A stretch of 64,000 bases of DNA, from positions 248,001 through 312,000 of the forward strand of contig NZ_VIAQ01000012.1 in NCBI RefSeq assembly GCF_006546655.1, in the 5' to 3' direction. The stretch's first letter is position 1. The number at the start of each line of letters is the position of its first letter. This stretch comes from Methanolobus vulcani (lineage in GTDB: Archaea > Halobacteriota > Methanosarcinia > Methanosarcinales > Methanosarcinaceae). The notes beneath the pieces are model-generated. The model worked only from the letters and a program-made list of their open reading frames with translations. It did no database searches and was not told the DNA's origin. Made by a program: the position numbers and the translations under genes. This document shows positions 45,894-55,064 of the stretch, one piece after another.

Positions 45894-46198
45894 TTGTTAT
45901 CATCTCCTTTTGCCATGTAAATAGCACCTATTAATGAGGACAACAATACGATTGATAGTATTTCGAACGGTACCACGAAATCAGTGAAAATCATTATACC
46001 GATAGCTTGAATGTTACTCTGATCATCAATGTTCTGTGGAAGCTGATCCATTGTTGGCCAGCTTGTAAATGCAACTGACACAACGATTACCAACAGGAAC
46101 AGAAGTGCGATAATCATTCCAAGTATTCGTGGTTTAAGGTAGTCATACACAGATGTGATAACATCCATCGCTGTAAATGATATTTCTTTATTCAGCAT
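45890..46198 (-). CDS. fpoJ: FpoJ C-terminal half (NuoJ-like, split subunit)
   Basis: About 102 residues with two hydrophobic segments ([20 protein letters not shown] and [19 protein letters not shown]). It corresponds to the second half of NuoJ; the first half is the next gene upstream. Split fpoJ is also found in Methanosarcina. The ATG at 46198 lies within the end of the first half gene; a TTG at 46207 is an alternative. Confidence 0.88.
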   Translation of the reverse strand: MLNKEISFTAMDVITSVYDYLKPRILGMIIALLFLLVIVVSVAFTSWPTMDQLPQNIDDQSNIQAIGIMIFTDFVVPFEILSIVLLSSLIGAIYMAKGDDNK

Positions 46199-46466
46199 CT
46201 GCACCAAACTCCTTCTTAGTAAGCATTACAGCGAACAATATCAGTACACCGACTGCACCAATGTATACCAGTACCTGGACTACTCCAAGGAACTGTGCAT
46301 TGAGCAATATGTACATAGCTGCAATCAAAAACATTGTAGTTACAAGCGCAATAGCTGCCCTTACTACATCCTTTGCTGTTACTACAAAGAGTGAGAACAC
46401 TATCGATAAAACAGCCAGGATAGCAAAGACTATCATTTCAATGACTGAGCCTACTGTGGCGACCAT
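46188..46466 (-). CDS. fpoJ: FpoJ N-terminal half (NuoJ-like, split subunit)
   Basis: 92 residues with three hydrophobic segments, including AQFLGVVQVLVYIGAVGVLILFAVML, the signature of NuoJ helix 3 whose pi-bulge turns in complex I. GGTGA lies four bases before the ATG, inside the end of fpoI, so the genes overlap by 16 bases. Confidence 0.9.
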   Translation of the reverse strand: MVATVGSVIEMIVFAILAVLSIVFSLFVVTAKDVVRAAIALVTTMFLIAAMYILLNAQFLGVVQVLVYIGAVGVLILFAVMLTKKEFGADAE

Positions 46467-46894
46467 CTGCTCACCTCTTCACCTGCTTCTTCTTCTGCAT
46501 TAATGTCAACTTCCCTTGCCAGCATGTCCGGTGTAAAGAGAAGATCCTCGTGGTTCCAGCGGATCACACCTGTCAGGTACACCTTTGAACTTGACAATGC
46601 TTCCTTTGGACACTGACTGATACAAAGACCACAGAACATACAGTGACCGATATCAATTGTAGGGAACCATCTCTGCTTGTCACTTTCCGGATTGACACGT
46701 GCCCTGACTATCTTGATACAATTGTTAGGACATGTGTTGGCACATATTCCACAGCCTATACATTTCGATTTATCCAGTTCCTGTAAGCCCCTGAACCTGT
46801 CTGAAAGCTTTGTGGGTTCTTCCGGACACATTCTTGTTACAGGTGGTTTGAAATAAATATTCTTTAAAGATGTTATGAAATTTTTAAGAACCAA
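46451..46894 (-). CDS. fpoI: FpoI, 2[4Fe-4S] subunit (NuoI-like)
   Basis: 147 residues with two cluster motifs, CIGCGICANTCPNNC and CMFCGLCISQCPKEA. It passes electrons between the F420H2-oxidising part and FpoB. It starts with a TTG directly after the fpoH stop, six bases behind GGGGGTG. Confidence 0.95.
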   Translation of the reverse strand: MVLKNFITSLKNIYFKPPVTRMCPEEPTKLSDRFRGLQELDKSKCIGCGICANTCPNNCIKIVRARVNPESDKQRWFPTIDIGHCMFCGLCISQCPKEALSSSKVYLTGVIRWNHEDLLFTPDMLAREVDINAEEEAGEEVSRWSPQ

Positions 46895-47923
46895 TCAGTA
46901 CACCCCCAGAAGACCAAGTGCGATTACCCATCCCAAGTTAAGGAGGGACAATGGCAGGAGTTTTTTCCAGCTAAGGTCTACTACCTGGTCGATCCTGAAC
47001 CTTGGAAGAGACCATCTGATCATGATAATTCCAAGCATTACCAAAGCCACCTTTAACAGGTAGTATACTGTTGGAAGAATTACACCAACAATTGTTATGT
47101 CTGTCAAAAATGTTGGCAGGTTCCATCCACCAAGGAACAACAGTACAACAAGCATTGAACCGAGAATCAGGTGTATGTATTCTGCAAAGAAAACATAACC
47201 GAACCTCATACTTGTGTATTCGGTGAGGAAACCGGCAATGAGTTCTTCCTCGGACTCGTTCTGGTCAAATGGATGGCGACCCATATCAGCCATAAGAGCA
47301 ATGAAGAACACAACAAAACCCAGTGGCTGCATTATTATGAACCACAGTGGACTCTGAGCCTCTGCAATCTTCACAATGTCCAGTGAACCGGCCATAATGG
47401 CAACACTGACAACACAGATTCCAAGAGGAACTTCATATCCTACCATACGTGCAAAGTTCCTGAAAGCTCCCAGAGTAGAGAACTTGTTGTTCGCACTGTA
47501 TGCAACCATGAAAATACCTATAATCGAGATTGCAGACACTGCTTCGATATAAAGAACACTTATATCCATTTGGGTTGCTGCAATCACATAACTCTGACCA
47601 TTTATAATAATAGCACCAAAAGGAAGTGCTACTAGCATAAGGAAGACAGAACCCATAAGAAGAATAGGTGCTGAAACGAATAATAATCTGTCAGCGTTCT
47701 TAGGAATAATATCTTCTTTTGTAAACAGTTTGATAGCATCCGCAGCGAGCTGTAGTAATCCGTGAGGACCCACTCTGTTAGGACCGTATCTCTGCTGAAC
47801 ATCGGCAGAGAGTTTACGCTCGAACCAGACAGCTATACAGGCACCACCGAAAACGGCACCCATAAGGCATAATCCTAAAATAGCTCGCAGGATCGGATTA
47901 TAGATTATTGCTTCTATATCCAT
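46895..47923 (-). CDS. fpoH: FpoH, membrane subunit (NuoH-like)
   Basis: About 342 residues, eight helices. VWFERKLSADVQQRYGPNRVGPHGLLQLAADAIKLFTKEDI and FDQNESEEELIAGFLTEYTSMRFG are the NuoH/quinone-site motifs; here methanophenazine is the acceptor. GGTGA, which contains the fpoD stop, lies five bases before the second of two ATG codons. Confidence 0.96.
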   Translation of the reverse strand: MDIEAIIYNPILRAILGLCLMGAVFGGACIAVWFERKLSADVQQRYGPNRVGPHGLLQLAADAIKLFTKEDIIPKNADRLLFVSAPILLMGSVFLMLVALPFGAIIINGQSYVIAATQMDISVLYIEAVSAISIIGIFMVAYSANNKFSTLGAFRNFARMVGYEVPLGICVVSVAIMAGSLDIVKIAEAQSPLWFIIMQPLGFVVFFIALMADMGRHPFDQNESEEELIAGFLTEYTSMRFGYVFFAEYIHLILGSMLVVLLFLGGWNLPTFLTDITIVGVILPTVYYLLKVALVMLGIIMIRWSLPRFRIDQVVDLSWKKLLPLSLLNLGWVIALGLLGVY

Positions 47924-47928
47924 CATAA

Positions 47929-49053
47929 TCACCTGTCAACTTCACTGGTACATGTGTCCATACTACCGGCAATAGCCACGATATCTGCAACCTGCACACC
48001 TTTTATCAGTGGTGGCAGAGTCTGCAGTGTAGGGTACACAGGTCCCCTTACCTTTACACGGTATGGTTTATCAGATCCATCAGACACCATATACATTCCC
48101 ATTTCACCACGTGGAGCCTCTACGCGATGGAATACTTCTCCAGGAGGAACTCTCATTACAGGAGATCTCTTTCCATACGGAGTATTCTCCGGGAAAATCG
48201 GTCCGTTAGGAATCTGGTCAAGGCACTGCTCTACAATGTGCATACTTTCACGCATTTCATCAAGGCGTACCTGAACTCTTGCGTAAACGTCACCATCTGT
48301 ATGTGTACAAACCTTAAAATCGAGGTCCTTGTAGACAAGATAAGGCTCATCCTTACGGACATCAAAAGCAAATCCTGTTGCCCTAAGTGGTGGACCACAA
48401 ACACCGAGGTCCTTTGCAACATCTGCTGTAAGAACACCTACACCCTTTGTTCTTGCCTTATAGATAGAATCAGTACTGAATAATTCTTCATATTTGTCAA
48501 CGGCTTTTCTAAGGTTTCCGAACACGTATTTGGCATCCTCTTTAAATCCGTCAGGCAGATCATCCTTTACACCACCATATCGCAGGAAACTGTGTGTGAC
48601 ACGTGCTCCTGTAAGGGAGTCTATAAGAGACATCAAATCTTCCCTGTCCCTGATGGTATACATGAACATGGTCACAAAACCAACGAATTCAGCATATTCG
48701 CCCATAGCAAGCAGATGACTCTGTATTCTGGAAAGCTCTTCTATAATTACACGTATATATTGAGCTCTTTCAGGCACTTCGATACCTGCAAGTTTCTCCA
48801 CACAACCAACGTATACTTCCTCATTGGTCATTGCTTCAAGGTAACATATCCTGTCCATTATAGTAATGCCCTGAAGATAGGTCTTGTTTTCAAGGATCTT
48901 TTCAATGCCTTTGTGAATATAACCCATTTCAATCTCGGAGTCCACAACGGTCTCACCCCTCAGTTTAACATTCAATCTCCAGGGGCCGAAAAGCATCGGA
49001 TGTTGTGGTCCGATTTGTAATATCATTTCAGAAGGTCCAACTGTTTTATCCAT
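47929..49053 (-). CDS. fpoD: FpoD, NuoD-like subunit
   Basis: 374 residues. GPQHPMLFGPWRLNVKL, YIHKGIEKILENKTY and ERAQYIRVIIEELSRIQSHLL are typical of the 49-kDa/NuoD subunit that forms the acceptor pocket with FpoB. As in other Fpo proteins it lacks the Cys ligands of NiFe hydrogenases. Confidence 0.97.
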   Translation of the reverse strand: MDKTVGPSEMILQIGPQHPMLFGPWRLNVKLRGETVVDSEIEMGYIHKGIEKILENKTYLQGITIMDRICYLEAMTNEEVYVGCVEKLAGIEVPERAQYIRVIIEELSRIQSHLLAMGEYAEFVGFVTMFMYTIRDREDLMSLIDSLTGARVTHSFLRYGGVKDDLPDGFKEDAKYVFGNLRKAVDKYEELFSTDSIYKARTKGVGVLTADVAKDLGVCGPPLRATGFAFDVRKDEPYLVYKDLDFKVCTHTDGDVYARVQVRLDEMRESMHIVEQCLDQIPNGPIFPENTPYGKRSPVMRVPPGEVFHRVEAPRGEMGMYMVSDGSDKPYRVKVRGPVYPTLQTLPPLIKGVQVADIVAIAGSMDTCTSEVDR

Positions 49054-49063
49054 AATTTAACCC

Positions 49064-49540
49064 TCACACTAAATTCCTAGCTGTTTTGTTGGGGAAGCCT
49101 TTGTAATCCTTACGCCATGGCCACTCACCGTGTAGCTCTTCTGGAAGTAAAAGAGGTTTAAGGTCAGGGTGGTTAAGGTACTTCACACCATACATTTCGT
49201 ACGTTTCTCTTTCGTACCAGTTCGCATTCCAGTAAACAGCTACTATGGACTCTATCTCAGGGTTATCCCTTGGAAGGAGAGCCTTCATGGTGATGACCAC
49301 CGGATGGTCATAGGAACCTATTATGTATACTGTTTCAATCTCGTTTCTGTCCGGATAATCTGCTCCTAACTCACAGCAAAGATGTCCGAAAGAAAGATCT
49401 TCCTTGAGGTAGCGGCAAACTTCCACTACGTTTTCAGGCTTCACTTTGGCAACGATCCTGATGTCAGACTCGACACTGGCATCATAAATATCTTCTGGAA
49501 ACTTGCCTGTAAGTGAAGAGATAATAGAATTAGCATCCAT
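49064..49540 (-). CDS. fpoC: FpoC, NuoC-like subunit
   Basis: 158 residues. ERETYEMYGVKYLNHPDLKPLLLPEELHGEWPWRKDY is the 30-kDa subunit signature. It is a structural part of the peripheral arm. GGTGA lies four bases before the ATG. Confidence 0.95.
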   Translation of the reverse strand: MDANSIISSLTGKFPEDIYDASVESDIRIVAKVKPENVVEVCRYLKEDLSFGHLCCELGADYPDRNEIETVYIIGSYDHPVVITMKALLPRDNPEIESIVAVYWNANWYERETYEMYGVKYLNHPDLKPLLLPEELHGEWPWRKDYKGFPNKTARNLV

Positions 49541-49549
49541 TGATTCACC

Positions 49550-50110
49550 TCAATACTCTGTACCTTTGTCCTTCTTTGCTTCGATCTTTTTCTGAAGCTC
49601 AACAAACGCCTGAATCAAAGCTTCACACCTGGGTGGACATCCCGGGACATAAACATCCACAGGGAAATAATCCTCAATGTTCTGACGGGTACTGTATGAC
49701 TCGTAGAAAGGACCACCACTGATTGCACAGTCTCCGAAGCATATACACCATTTTGGTGCAGGCATCTGATCCCATATCCTCTTCAAGGCTGGAAGGTACT
49801 TCCTTGTTACATAACCACTGATGATCAATACATCAGCATGTCTTGGGGAATTACGTGGAATAATACCGAAACGATCGGTATCATAATGCGCCATACCTGT
49901 TGCAAGTAGTTCAACACCACAGCAACCCATTGCATTTACAGTGAACCATAAAGAGTTCTTACGGCCCCAGTTTAGAACATCCTGAATCTTTGTTTTCTTA
50001 ATGAAATCACAGATTGCATTTGACTCCGTAAGCATCGTTCCCGGAACGTCAGTATATCCTACGTTTAAAACATCATTTTGTTCGACGTTCGTCTGCTCTA
50101 TTTCATCCAT
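49550..50110 (-). CDS. fpoB: FpoB, NuoB-like [4Fe-4S] subunit
   Basis: 186 residues. The N2-type cluster ligands are in NAMGCCGVELLATG, ICFGDCAISGG and YVPGCPPRCEALIQAF. It is the last electron carrier before methanophenazine. The gene overlaps fpoA by 13 bases. Confidence 0.96.
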   Translation of the reverse strand: MDEIEQTNVEQNDVLNVGYTDVPGTMLTESNAICDFIKKTKIQDVLNWGRKNSLWFTVNAMGCCGVELLATGMAHYDTDRFGIIPRNSPRHADVLIISGYVTRKYLPALKRIWDQMPAPKWCICFGDCAISGGPFYESYSTRQNIEDYFPVDVYVPGCPPRCEALIQAFVELQKKIEAKKDKGTEY

Positions 50111-50490
50111 TTAAGAGCCTCCTTTTTGATCAGATAAACGTAGCCAAACAATACAACAAAGATAAAAACAAGCATTTCAGCGGTTGCGATAGAAGTGATA
50201 TCATGTCCCTTGAAAATCGTAGTCCATGGATAAAGGAAAAGGACTTCAATATCAAAAAGGACAAAAGCAATGGCATAAAGATAGTATTCGACATTGAACT
50301 GTATTCTGGCATTTCCTACTGGAACAGAACCAGCTTCATATGTCGCGTACTTTGCTGATGCTTTACTCCTCGGACTTACCAATTTAATGATAAGCATTGT
50401 TATGGGAGGCATCACTAGTGCCACAATGAGAATTACTGCAACCGGTATGTAACTATTGGCTATGTTACTAATATCGATTATTCCTGACAT
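50098..50490 (-). CDS. fpoA: FpoA, NuoA-like membrane subunit
   Basis: 130 residues, three helices. YEAGSVPVGNARIQFNVEYYLYAIAFVLFDIEVLFLYPW is the NuoA signature with the conserved acidic residues. First gene of the operon, with GGAGA before the ATG. FpoF, the F420H2-oxidising input subunit, is not in this operon, as in other Methanosarcinales. Confidence 0.96.
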   Translation of the reverse strand: MSGIIDISNIANSYIPVAVILIVALVMPPITMLIIKLVSPRSKASAKYATYEAGSVPVGNARIQFNVEYYLYAIAFVLFDIEVLFLYPWTTIFKGHDITSIATAEMLVFIFVVLFGYVYLIKKEALKWMK

Positions 50491-50797
50491 AAACTATTCT
50501 CCTGAAAGTTATAATGATACATAGACTATTTGTATAAAACACCTTCGTGCGAAGGATTACGCAAATATCTATTCAAACTGTGCGGATAGATAAACAATAT
50601 CTGTCGACATATTTTTCAATAGATAGAGTTCTAATAATTGATAATAATTCATCATATTTAAATTGTCTCAATTAAAATACCGCAGCCAGAAAACCAGCCA
50701 AAAACTATAATAAGAAAGAGTGACGGAAATCATGATGAAATGCACAGGCAGAAAAGAAACTGTGCCTGAAAATAATATATATTTCAGATTATAATTT
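50491..50797 (-). promoter_or_regulatory. Promoter and leader of the fpo operon with ATAGATA repeats
   Basis: No gene in 307 bases. A TATA-like TTTAAATATG (minus strand, about 50654-50664) suggests a start near 50630 and a leader of about 140 bases. Within it are copies of TATCTAT/ATAGATA at 50566-50572, 50586-50592 (together an inverted repeat) and 50619-50625, and a CCTTC-GTGC-GAAGG hairpin at 50542-50555. These are possible operators or leader structures. A second TATA-like TTTTATAC lies nearer the gene, near 50533. Confidence 0.45.
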
Positions 50798-51304
50798 TTA
50801 AACGCTTTTAAGTGAAAAATATTTCTTAATTACGGCGTCGCACTCAGAACAGGAAATAACCATCCAGTCACCAACGTCTCTTCGTGTGTATTTCTCAAAT
50901 ATGGAAGCACCACATTCCGGACAAACATAGTAATCCTTGAAATAATAGTGGTAAAAGTGAGGAGTTGCCTCCAGCCAGTCAAGTACTTTTTGCATATGCT
51001 CAAAATAGCGCTTCTTTGACGGGTGACCGTCCCCATTTTCCAGAGCATCCTGAACTCTTGTGCTGATTTCCCGGGTATGCTGACCTGATCTCTGCGCCAG
51101 TTTCTTGTAATCAGAAATGTATTTCGTAGTGCTATTAAGATAATTCAAATACGCAGCATGAGCTTTAGGTTCACGTTTCCAGATCGTGCGCAGGAAGTAC
51201 TCACCCATAACATCTTCCATAATATCTGCGCATGTCGTGCATATGTTATAACCTTCAAACTGCTTGAAATCCTGCAGTTCACCACATATCATGCAAGTTT
51301 CCAT
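50798..51304 (-). CDS. Zinc-ribbon protein, unknown
   Basis: About 168 residues from the ATG five bases after GGTGG. An N-terminal CMICGELQDF..CTTC pair and a C-terminal CPECGASIFEKYTRRD..CSECD pair are two zinc-binding knuckles, separated by a long helical segment with many Tyr and His. It could be an RNA- or protein-binding factor. Two bases separate the DUF22 gene's stop codon region from it, so both are one operon. Confidence 0.65.
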   Translation of the reverse strand: METCMICGELQDFKQFEGYNICTTCADIMEDVMGEYFLRTIWKREPKAHAAYLNYLNSTTKYISDYKKLAQRSGQHTREISTRVQDALENGDGHPSKKRYFEHMQKVLDWLEATPHFYHYYFKDYYVCPECGASIFEKYTRRDVGDWMVISCSECDAVIKKYFSLKSV

Positions 51305-51315
51305 AAAGTCCACCT

Positions 51316-51732
51316 TTAGAGAGAACGTGGTGTCATTGCTTCACGTGTGAACATAATCGGGAAGATATTGAGGACTGCAAGAAGATCACCTTCTCTTACC
51401 CTTCCACTTTCCTGACCAATAATATAGGCCGAATTTATGACACGTTCACTGTCCACAGGTTTTGCGCCGCCTTTAGCACCGACCTTGATAAGAGAAACAA
51501 CTGCATGGTGCGAAAATGTACATGGAAGTGCCACCATATCAGGATCCAGATGTATCTCTTTTACATTGAGCTTCTTGAATTCGCCTGCACGTATCTCCGC
51601 ATCCTCATCAGAAATTACCATTTCCCATTTGGCACGTGTTGCGATGGTAAATTCATATGGTGCAGCCTTAACCTTTCGAGATGTCAATTCCCCATTATCC
51701 CTTGAAACTACCTGGATCACTTCTTTCTTCAT
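51316..51732 (-). CDS. DUF22 domain protein
   Basis: 138 residues. EVIQVVSRDNGELTSRKVKAAPYEFTIATRAKWEMVISDEDAEIRAGE and FSHHAVVSLIKVGAKGGAKPVDSER match the DUF22 family known from methanogens and a few other archaea. Function unknown; the fold is probably all-beta. GGTGA lies four bases before the ATG. Confidence 0.7.
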   Translation of the reverse strand: MKKEVIQVVSRDNGELTSRKVKAAPYEFTIATRAKWEMVISDEDAEIRAGEFKKLNVKEIHLDPDMVALPCTFSHHAVVSLIKVGAKGGAKPVDSERVINSAYIIGQESGRVREGDLLAVLNIFPIMFTREAMTPRSL

Positions 51733-51886
51733 AAGTTCACCTAAAAATAAACTGGCATAATGATATATAAAAGTTCGCCAAAATTGTCATGAATAATCAT
51801 GATGGTACCAGAGGATGAATACAACACTTTATTCAAAAGAAACAAAAAACAAAAATACGCTCACGTTGACATGTTATTAGACAATT

Positions 51887-52336
51887 TTATTTTTTGAGGA
51901 TTACACAACTCTTTTCCTTGTGGCATTTTGTTGTCAGTATGCTCTGGGAATCTTTTATTCCATCCATGTTGCCCAGCACCTGCAGAACATTTTCTTTCAG
52001 GGAATGAATATCAAAGGTTCTCACCTTCAAAAGAAGATCATATGGCTCAAGCAACTCATAGACTTCCAGCACATCATCAATCGCTTTCAGACGATTGATA
52101 ATATTGATCCTCTTACTCTGCTCGATATTAACACCTATAAAAGTCGTAACATTAAGACCAACTTCATTTGTATCGACCTTGACAGTGAATTCTTTGATAA
52201 CCCCCGTTTCACGCATCTTTTCAATTCTCTTATGCACCGTAGATGTCGCAAGATTAAGAGCTGTTGCAATCTCAGTGCTGTGCATACGAGAGTCTTTGCA
52301 AAGATATTCTAATATAGCCAGATCAACTTCATCCAT
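51887..52336 (-). CDS. Lrp/AsnC-family transcription regulator
   Basis: 149 residues: an N-terminal winged helix-turn-helix (DEVDLAILEYLCKDSRMHSTEIATALNLATSTVHKRIEKM) and a C-terminal RAM domain (about 65-140). A TATA-like TATTTATTATT lies about 30 bases before the ATG and no ribosome site is seen, so the message is probably leaderless. Its targets are unknown; it stands alone between the fpo side and the F420/lipid genes. Confidence 0.88.
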   Translation of the reverse strand: MDEVDLAILEYLCKDSRMHSTEIATALNLATSTVHKRIEKMRETGVIKEFTVKVDTNEVGLNVTTFIGVNIEQSKRINIINRLKAIDDVLEVYELLEPYDLLLKVRTFDIHSLKENVLQVLGNMDGIKDSQSILTTKCHKEKSCVILKK

Positions 52337-52520
52337 GATAATATAATTAGTTATTAATAATAATAAATATTTCTGTTTAAATCCCTAGATGACAAAAATG
52401 TGTAAGATATTGAAAATAATATTATCTCGCGTAACTCTTCATGCCCGATAGAACAAAAAAAAGAACAATAAGACTTTTTATTCTTGAAAACCTTATACAA
52501 TGAAATCCGGTGAATGTAAT

Positions 52521-52676
52521 ATGAAAGTAAACAAAAACTGTGTAGGTTGTGGCCAATGTGCTGCTTTTTGCAAATTTGGAGCCATTGAGATCAGAGGAAA
52601 AGCAAGTTTTACTTCTGCCTGCATCGAGTGCAGAGCATGTGCCGCATACTGTCCGGTTAAAGCAATAGAGGCATAG
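52521..52676 (+). CDS. Small 2[4Fe-4S] ferredoxin
   Basis: 51 residues. Two cluster motifs, CVGCGQCAAFCKFGAI and CIECRACAAYCPVKAI, with Cys at 7, 10, 13, 17 and 34, 37, 40, 44. GGTGA stands seven bases before the ATG. The FAD oxidoreductase gene begins one base after its stop, so the ferredoxin is very likely the electron partner of that enzyme. Confidence 0.88.
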   Translation: MKVNKNCVGCGQCAAFCKFGAIEIRGKASFTSACIECRACAAYCPVKAIEA

Positions 52677-52677
52677 G

Positions 52678-53961
52678 ATGAAAACAATTATTATCGGATC
52701 AGGACTGGGAGGGCTCTTGAGTGCAGCAAAGCTTTCAAAAGCAGGATATGAAGTAGAGATATTCGAACGTCTCCCCATCATCGGAGGAAGGTTTACCAAT
52801 ATCCCATATCAGGGTTTCCAGCTGAGTACCGGCGCATTACACATGATCCCCCACGGGCCTGAAGGACCCCTTTCACAATTACTGAAAGAAGTAGGTGCAG
52901 ATGTAGAAATCATTCGCAGGAAACCAGTATCCGTTATAAGAATCCCGCGAAACAAAAAAGACATCGATTATAAATTCGGCCACAAGGACATTATTTTTGA
53001 GGACTTTAAAATTCCATTCTCGCTTTTAAATCGCCTTAAACTCATATATTACATCGCAACTACAAGGAAAAATCCTCCAACAGGACAGTCTTTTGAAGAG
53101 TGGTGTAGAAAACACATACCTCAAGACTGGACATACCGCATTTCAGATGCATTCTTTGGGTGGGCACTCAGCCTGAAAGGTGCAGACGTACCCGTAGAAG
53201 AAGCCTTTGCAATTATTGAGAATCTATACCACTTTGGAGGACCGGGAGTTCCTATGGGAGGATGCAAAGGAGTTACTGATGCACTGGTAGATATTATCAC
53301 ATCCAATGGTGGAACCATACATACATCCACTGAAGTTACAGGTCTTAAATTAGATAACGATAAAGTTACCGCAGTTATCGTAGATGGCGTGGAACATGAA
53401 GCAGATCTTATTATTAGCGATATAGGCCATCCCTTAACTGCAAAACTTATAGGAACCGAGACGAATGTTAGCGGAATGGATGAATACGTACACAAGTCAA
53501 AGGACCTAAAACCATCCGCAGGAATTAAGATCTGTCTTTCTTCCGATAAACCACTGATAGGGCATGGTGGCGTGCTCCTCACACCTTACGCAAAAAGAGT
53601 TAACGGGATCTGCGAAGTAACAAATGTTGATCCATCCCTTGCACCGGCTGGTAAACATCTTACCATGTCACACCAATGTGTTCACTGGAGTGATCTTGAT
53701 AATCTTGACAGGGAAATTGAACTTGGGCTTGAAGACCTCAGGGACATTTTCGCAGGAAAAGAATATGAAGTACTCCTGATACAATCATATTCAAATGATT
53801 GGCCTGTAAACAGATCACCTTCAGGAGCAGACCTTAAGAACAGAACTCCAATGTCAAACCTATTCGTAGTAGGGGATGGAGCAAAAGGAAAAGGTGGCAT
53901 TGAAGTTGAAGGTATTGCCCTAGGTGTAAAGAACTGTATGCAGAATATTTTGATGGAATGA
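52678..53961 (+). CDS. FAD oxidoreductase, phytoene desaturase-like
   Basis: 427 residues. Dinucleotide-binding motif IIIGSGLGGLLSAAKLSKAGYEVEIFER (4-31), then GGRFTNIPYQGFQLSTGALHMIPHGPEGPLS, and a C-terminal FVVGDGAKGKGGIEVEGIALGVKNC FAD motif. This is the CrtI/phytoene desaturase type, whose members act on isoprenoids as desaturases, saturases or isomerases. With a dedicated ferredoxin it may reduce or oxidise a prenyl chain, for example of lipids or methanophenazine; the substrate is inference. Confidence 0.82.
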   Translation: MKTIIIGSGLGGLLSAAKLSKAGYEVEIFERLPIIGGRFTNIPYQGFQLSTGALHMIPHGPEGPLSQLLKEVGADVEIIRRKPVSVIRIPRNKKDIDYKFGHKDIIFEDFKIPFSLLNRLKLIYYIATTRKNPPTGQSFEEWCRKHIPQDWTYRISDAFFGWALSLKGADVPVEEAFAIIENLYHFGGPGVPMGGCKGVTDALVDIITSNGGTIHTSTEVTGLKLDNDKVTAVIVDGVEHEADLIISDIGHPLTAKLIGTETNVSGMDEYVHKSKDLKPSAGIKICLSSDKPLIGHGGVLLTPYAKRVNGICEVTNVDPSLAPAGKHLTMSHQCVHWSDLDNLDREIELGLEDLRDIFAGKEYEVLLIQSYSNDWPVNRSPSGADLKNRTPMSNLFVVGDGAKGKGGIEVEGIALGVKNCMQNILME

Positions 53962-54024
53962 CATGTATAAAAATAATAAGCAGTTAAACTTATGTAATGG
54001 TTGCTTTAAAACAAGGAAGTAACA

Positions 54025-55011
54025 ATGAATGAATTTGTAACATTCTGCCGTAATGTCTTCGTACCGGTCACAAATATTTGCAGGAATAACTGCAAGTATT
54101 GCACTTTCAGGTGCGACCCTGATGATCCGGATGCAAAACTTATGAAGATAGATGAAATTTTACCAATATTAGAAAATGGTAAAAAAGCAGGATGTACAGA
54201 AGTTCTTTTTACATTCGGAGAATATGCAGAGCAAGTGCCCAAGTATAAAGAATGGCTGGAAGAGCTAGGATACAGCAACACAGTGGACTACATATGTGAA
54301 TTGTGTAAAATAGCCATAAATACAGGACTCTTGCCGCATACCAATGCAGGCATATTGAACTATACAGAACTTGAGAAGCTTAAACCCCTGAACGCCAGTA
54401 TGGGACTGATGTTAGAGACAACAGCAAATGTAGCAGCACATGAAGGATCTCCTGGAAAAATACCTTCCACGAGAATAAAGACAATTCGTTACGCAGGTGA
54501 GCTTCATATTCCCTTTACAACAGGCATATTAATAGGTATAGGTGAGACACTTGATGATAGGATCAATTCCCTGCTGACCATTGCAGAACTACATGAAGAG
54601 TACGGGCACATACAGGAAGTCATAATACAGAATTTTACTCCCAAACCAGATACACCAATGGCAGATATGCCCTCTCCAACCGAAGAAGAGATGATACAGG
54701 CAGTATTGATAGCAAGGGAAATTCTTCCGGATGACATAGCAATACAGGTTGCACCAAACCTGATTGATCCATATATCCTGATCCAATGCGGTGCCAGTGA
54801 CCTTGGGGGCATCTCACCAACTACAATTGACTGGATAAACCCTGAAACTGAGTGGCCAAGTGTCTCTGAATTGAAGGAAATGGTGAATGGGACAGAACTT
54901 AAAGAGAGACTTCCACTTTATCCGCAGTACATTAAGAAAGGGTGGTATAGCGATAATTTGAAAGAGCTTATTCACAATCTTGCAGACGATGATGGCTATC
55001 GAAAAATTTGA
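54025..55011 (+). CDS. cofG: CofG, F0 synthase subunit 1 (radical SAM)
   Basis: 328 residues. The radical SAM motif is CRNNCKYCTFRC, followed by GCTEVLFTFGEYAEQ and the C-terminal PNLIDPYILIQCGASDLGGISPTTIDWINPE. With CofH it makes the 8-hydroxy-5-deazaflavin F0 from 5-amino-6-ribitylaminouracil and tyrosine. It is preceded by a TATA-like TGTATAAAAATA. First of cofG-cofH1-cofH2-cofC. Confidence 0.96.
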   Translation: MNEFVTFCRNVFVPVTNICRNNCKYCTFRCDPDDPDAKLMKIDEILPILENGKKAGCTEVLFTFGEYAEQVPKYKEWLEELGYSNTVDYICELCKIAINTGLLPHTNAGILNYTELEKLKPLNASMGLMLETTANVAAHEGSPGKIPSTRIKTIRYAGELHIPFTTGILIGIGETLDDRINSLLTIAELHEEYGHIQEVIIQNFTPKPDTPMADMPSPTEEEMIQAVLIAREILPDDIAIQVAPNLIDPYILIQCGASDLGGISPTTIDWINPETEWPSVSELKEMVNGTELKERLPLYPQYIKKGWYSDNLKELIHNLADDDGYRKI

Positions 55012-55064
55012 TTTTCGATTGGGGCACACACTTTAAATACAAAAGAAAAGTATCAGTGAGAACT

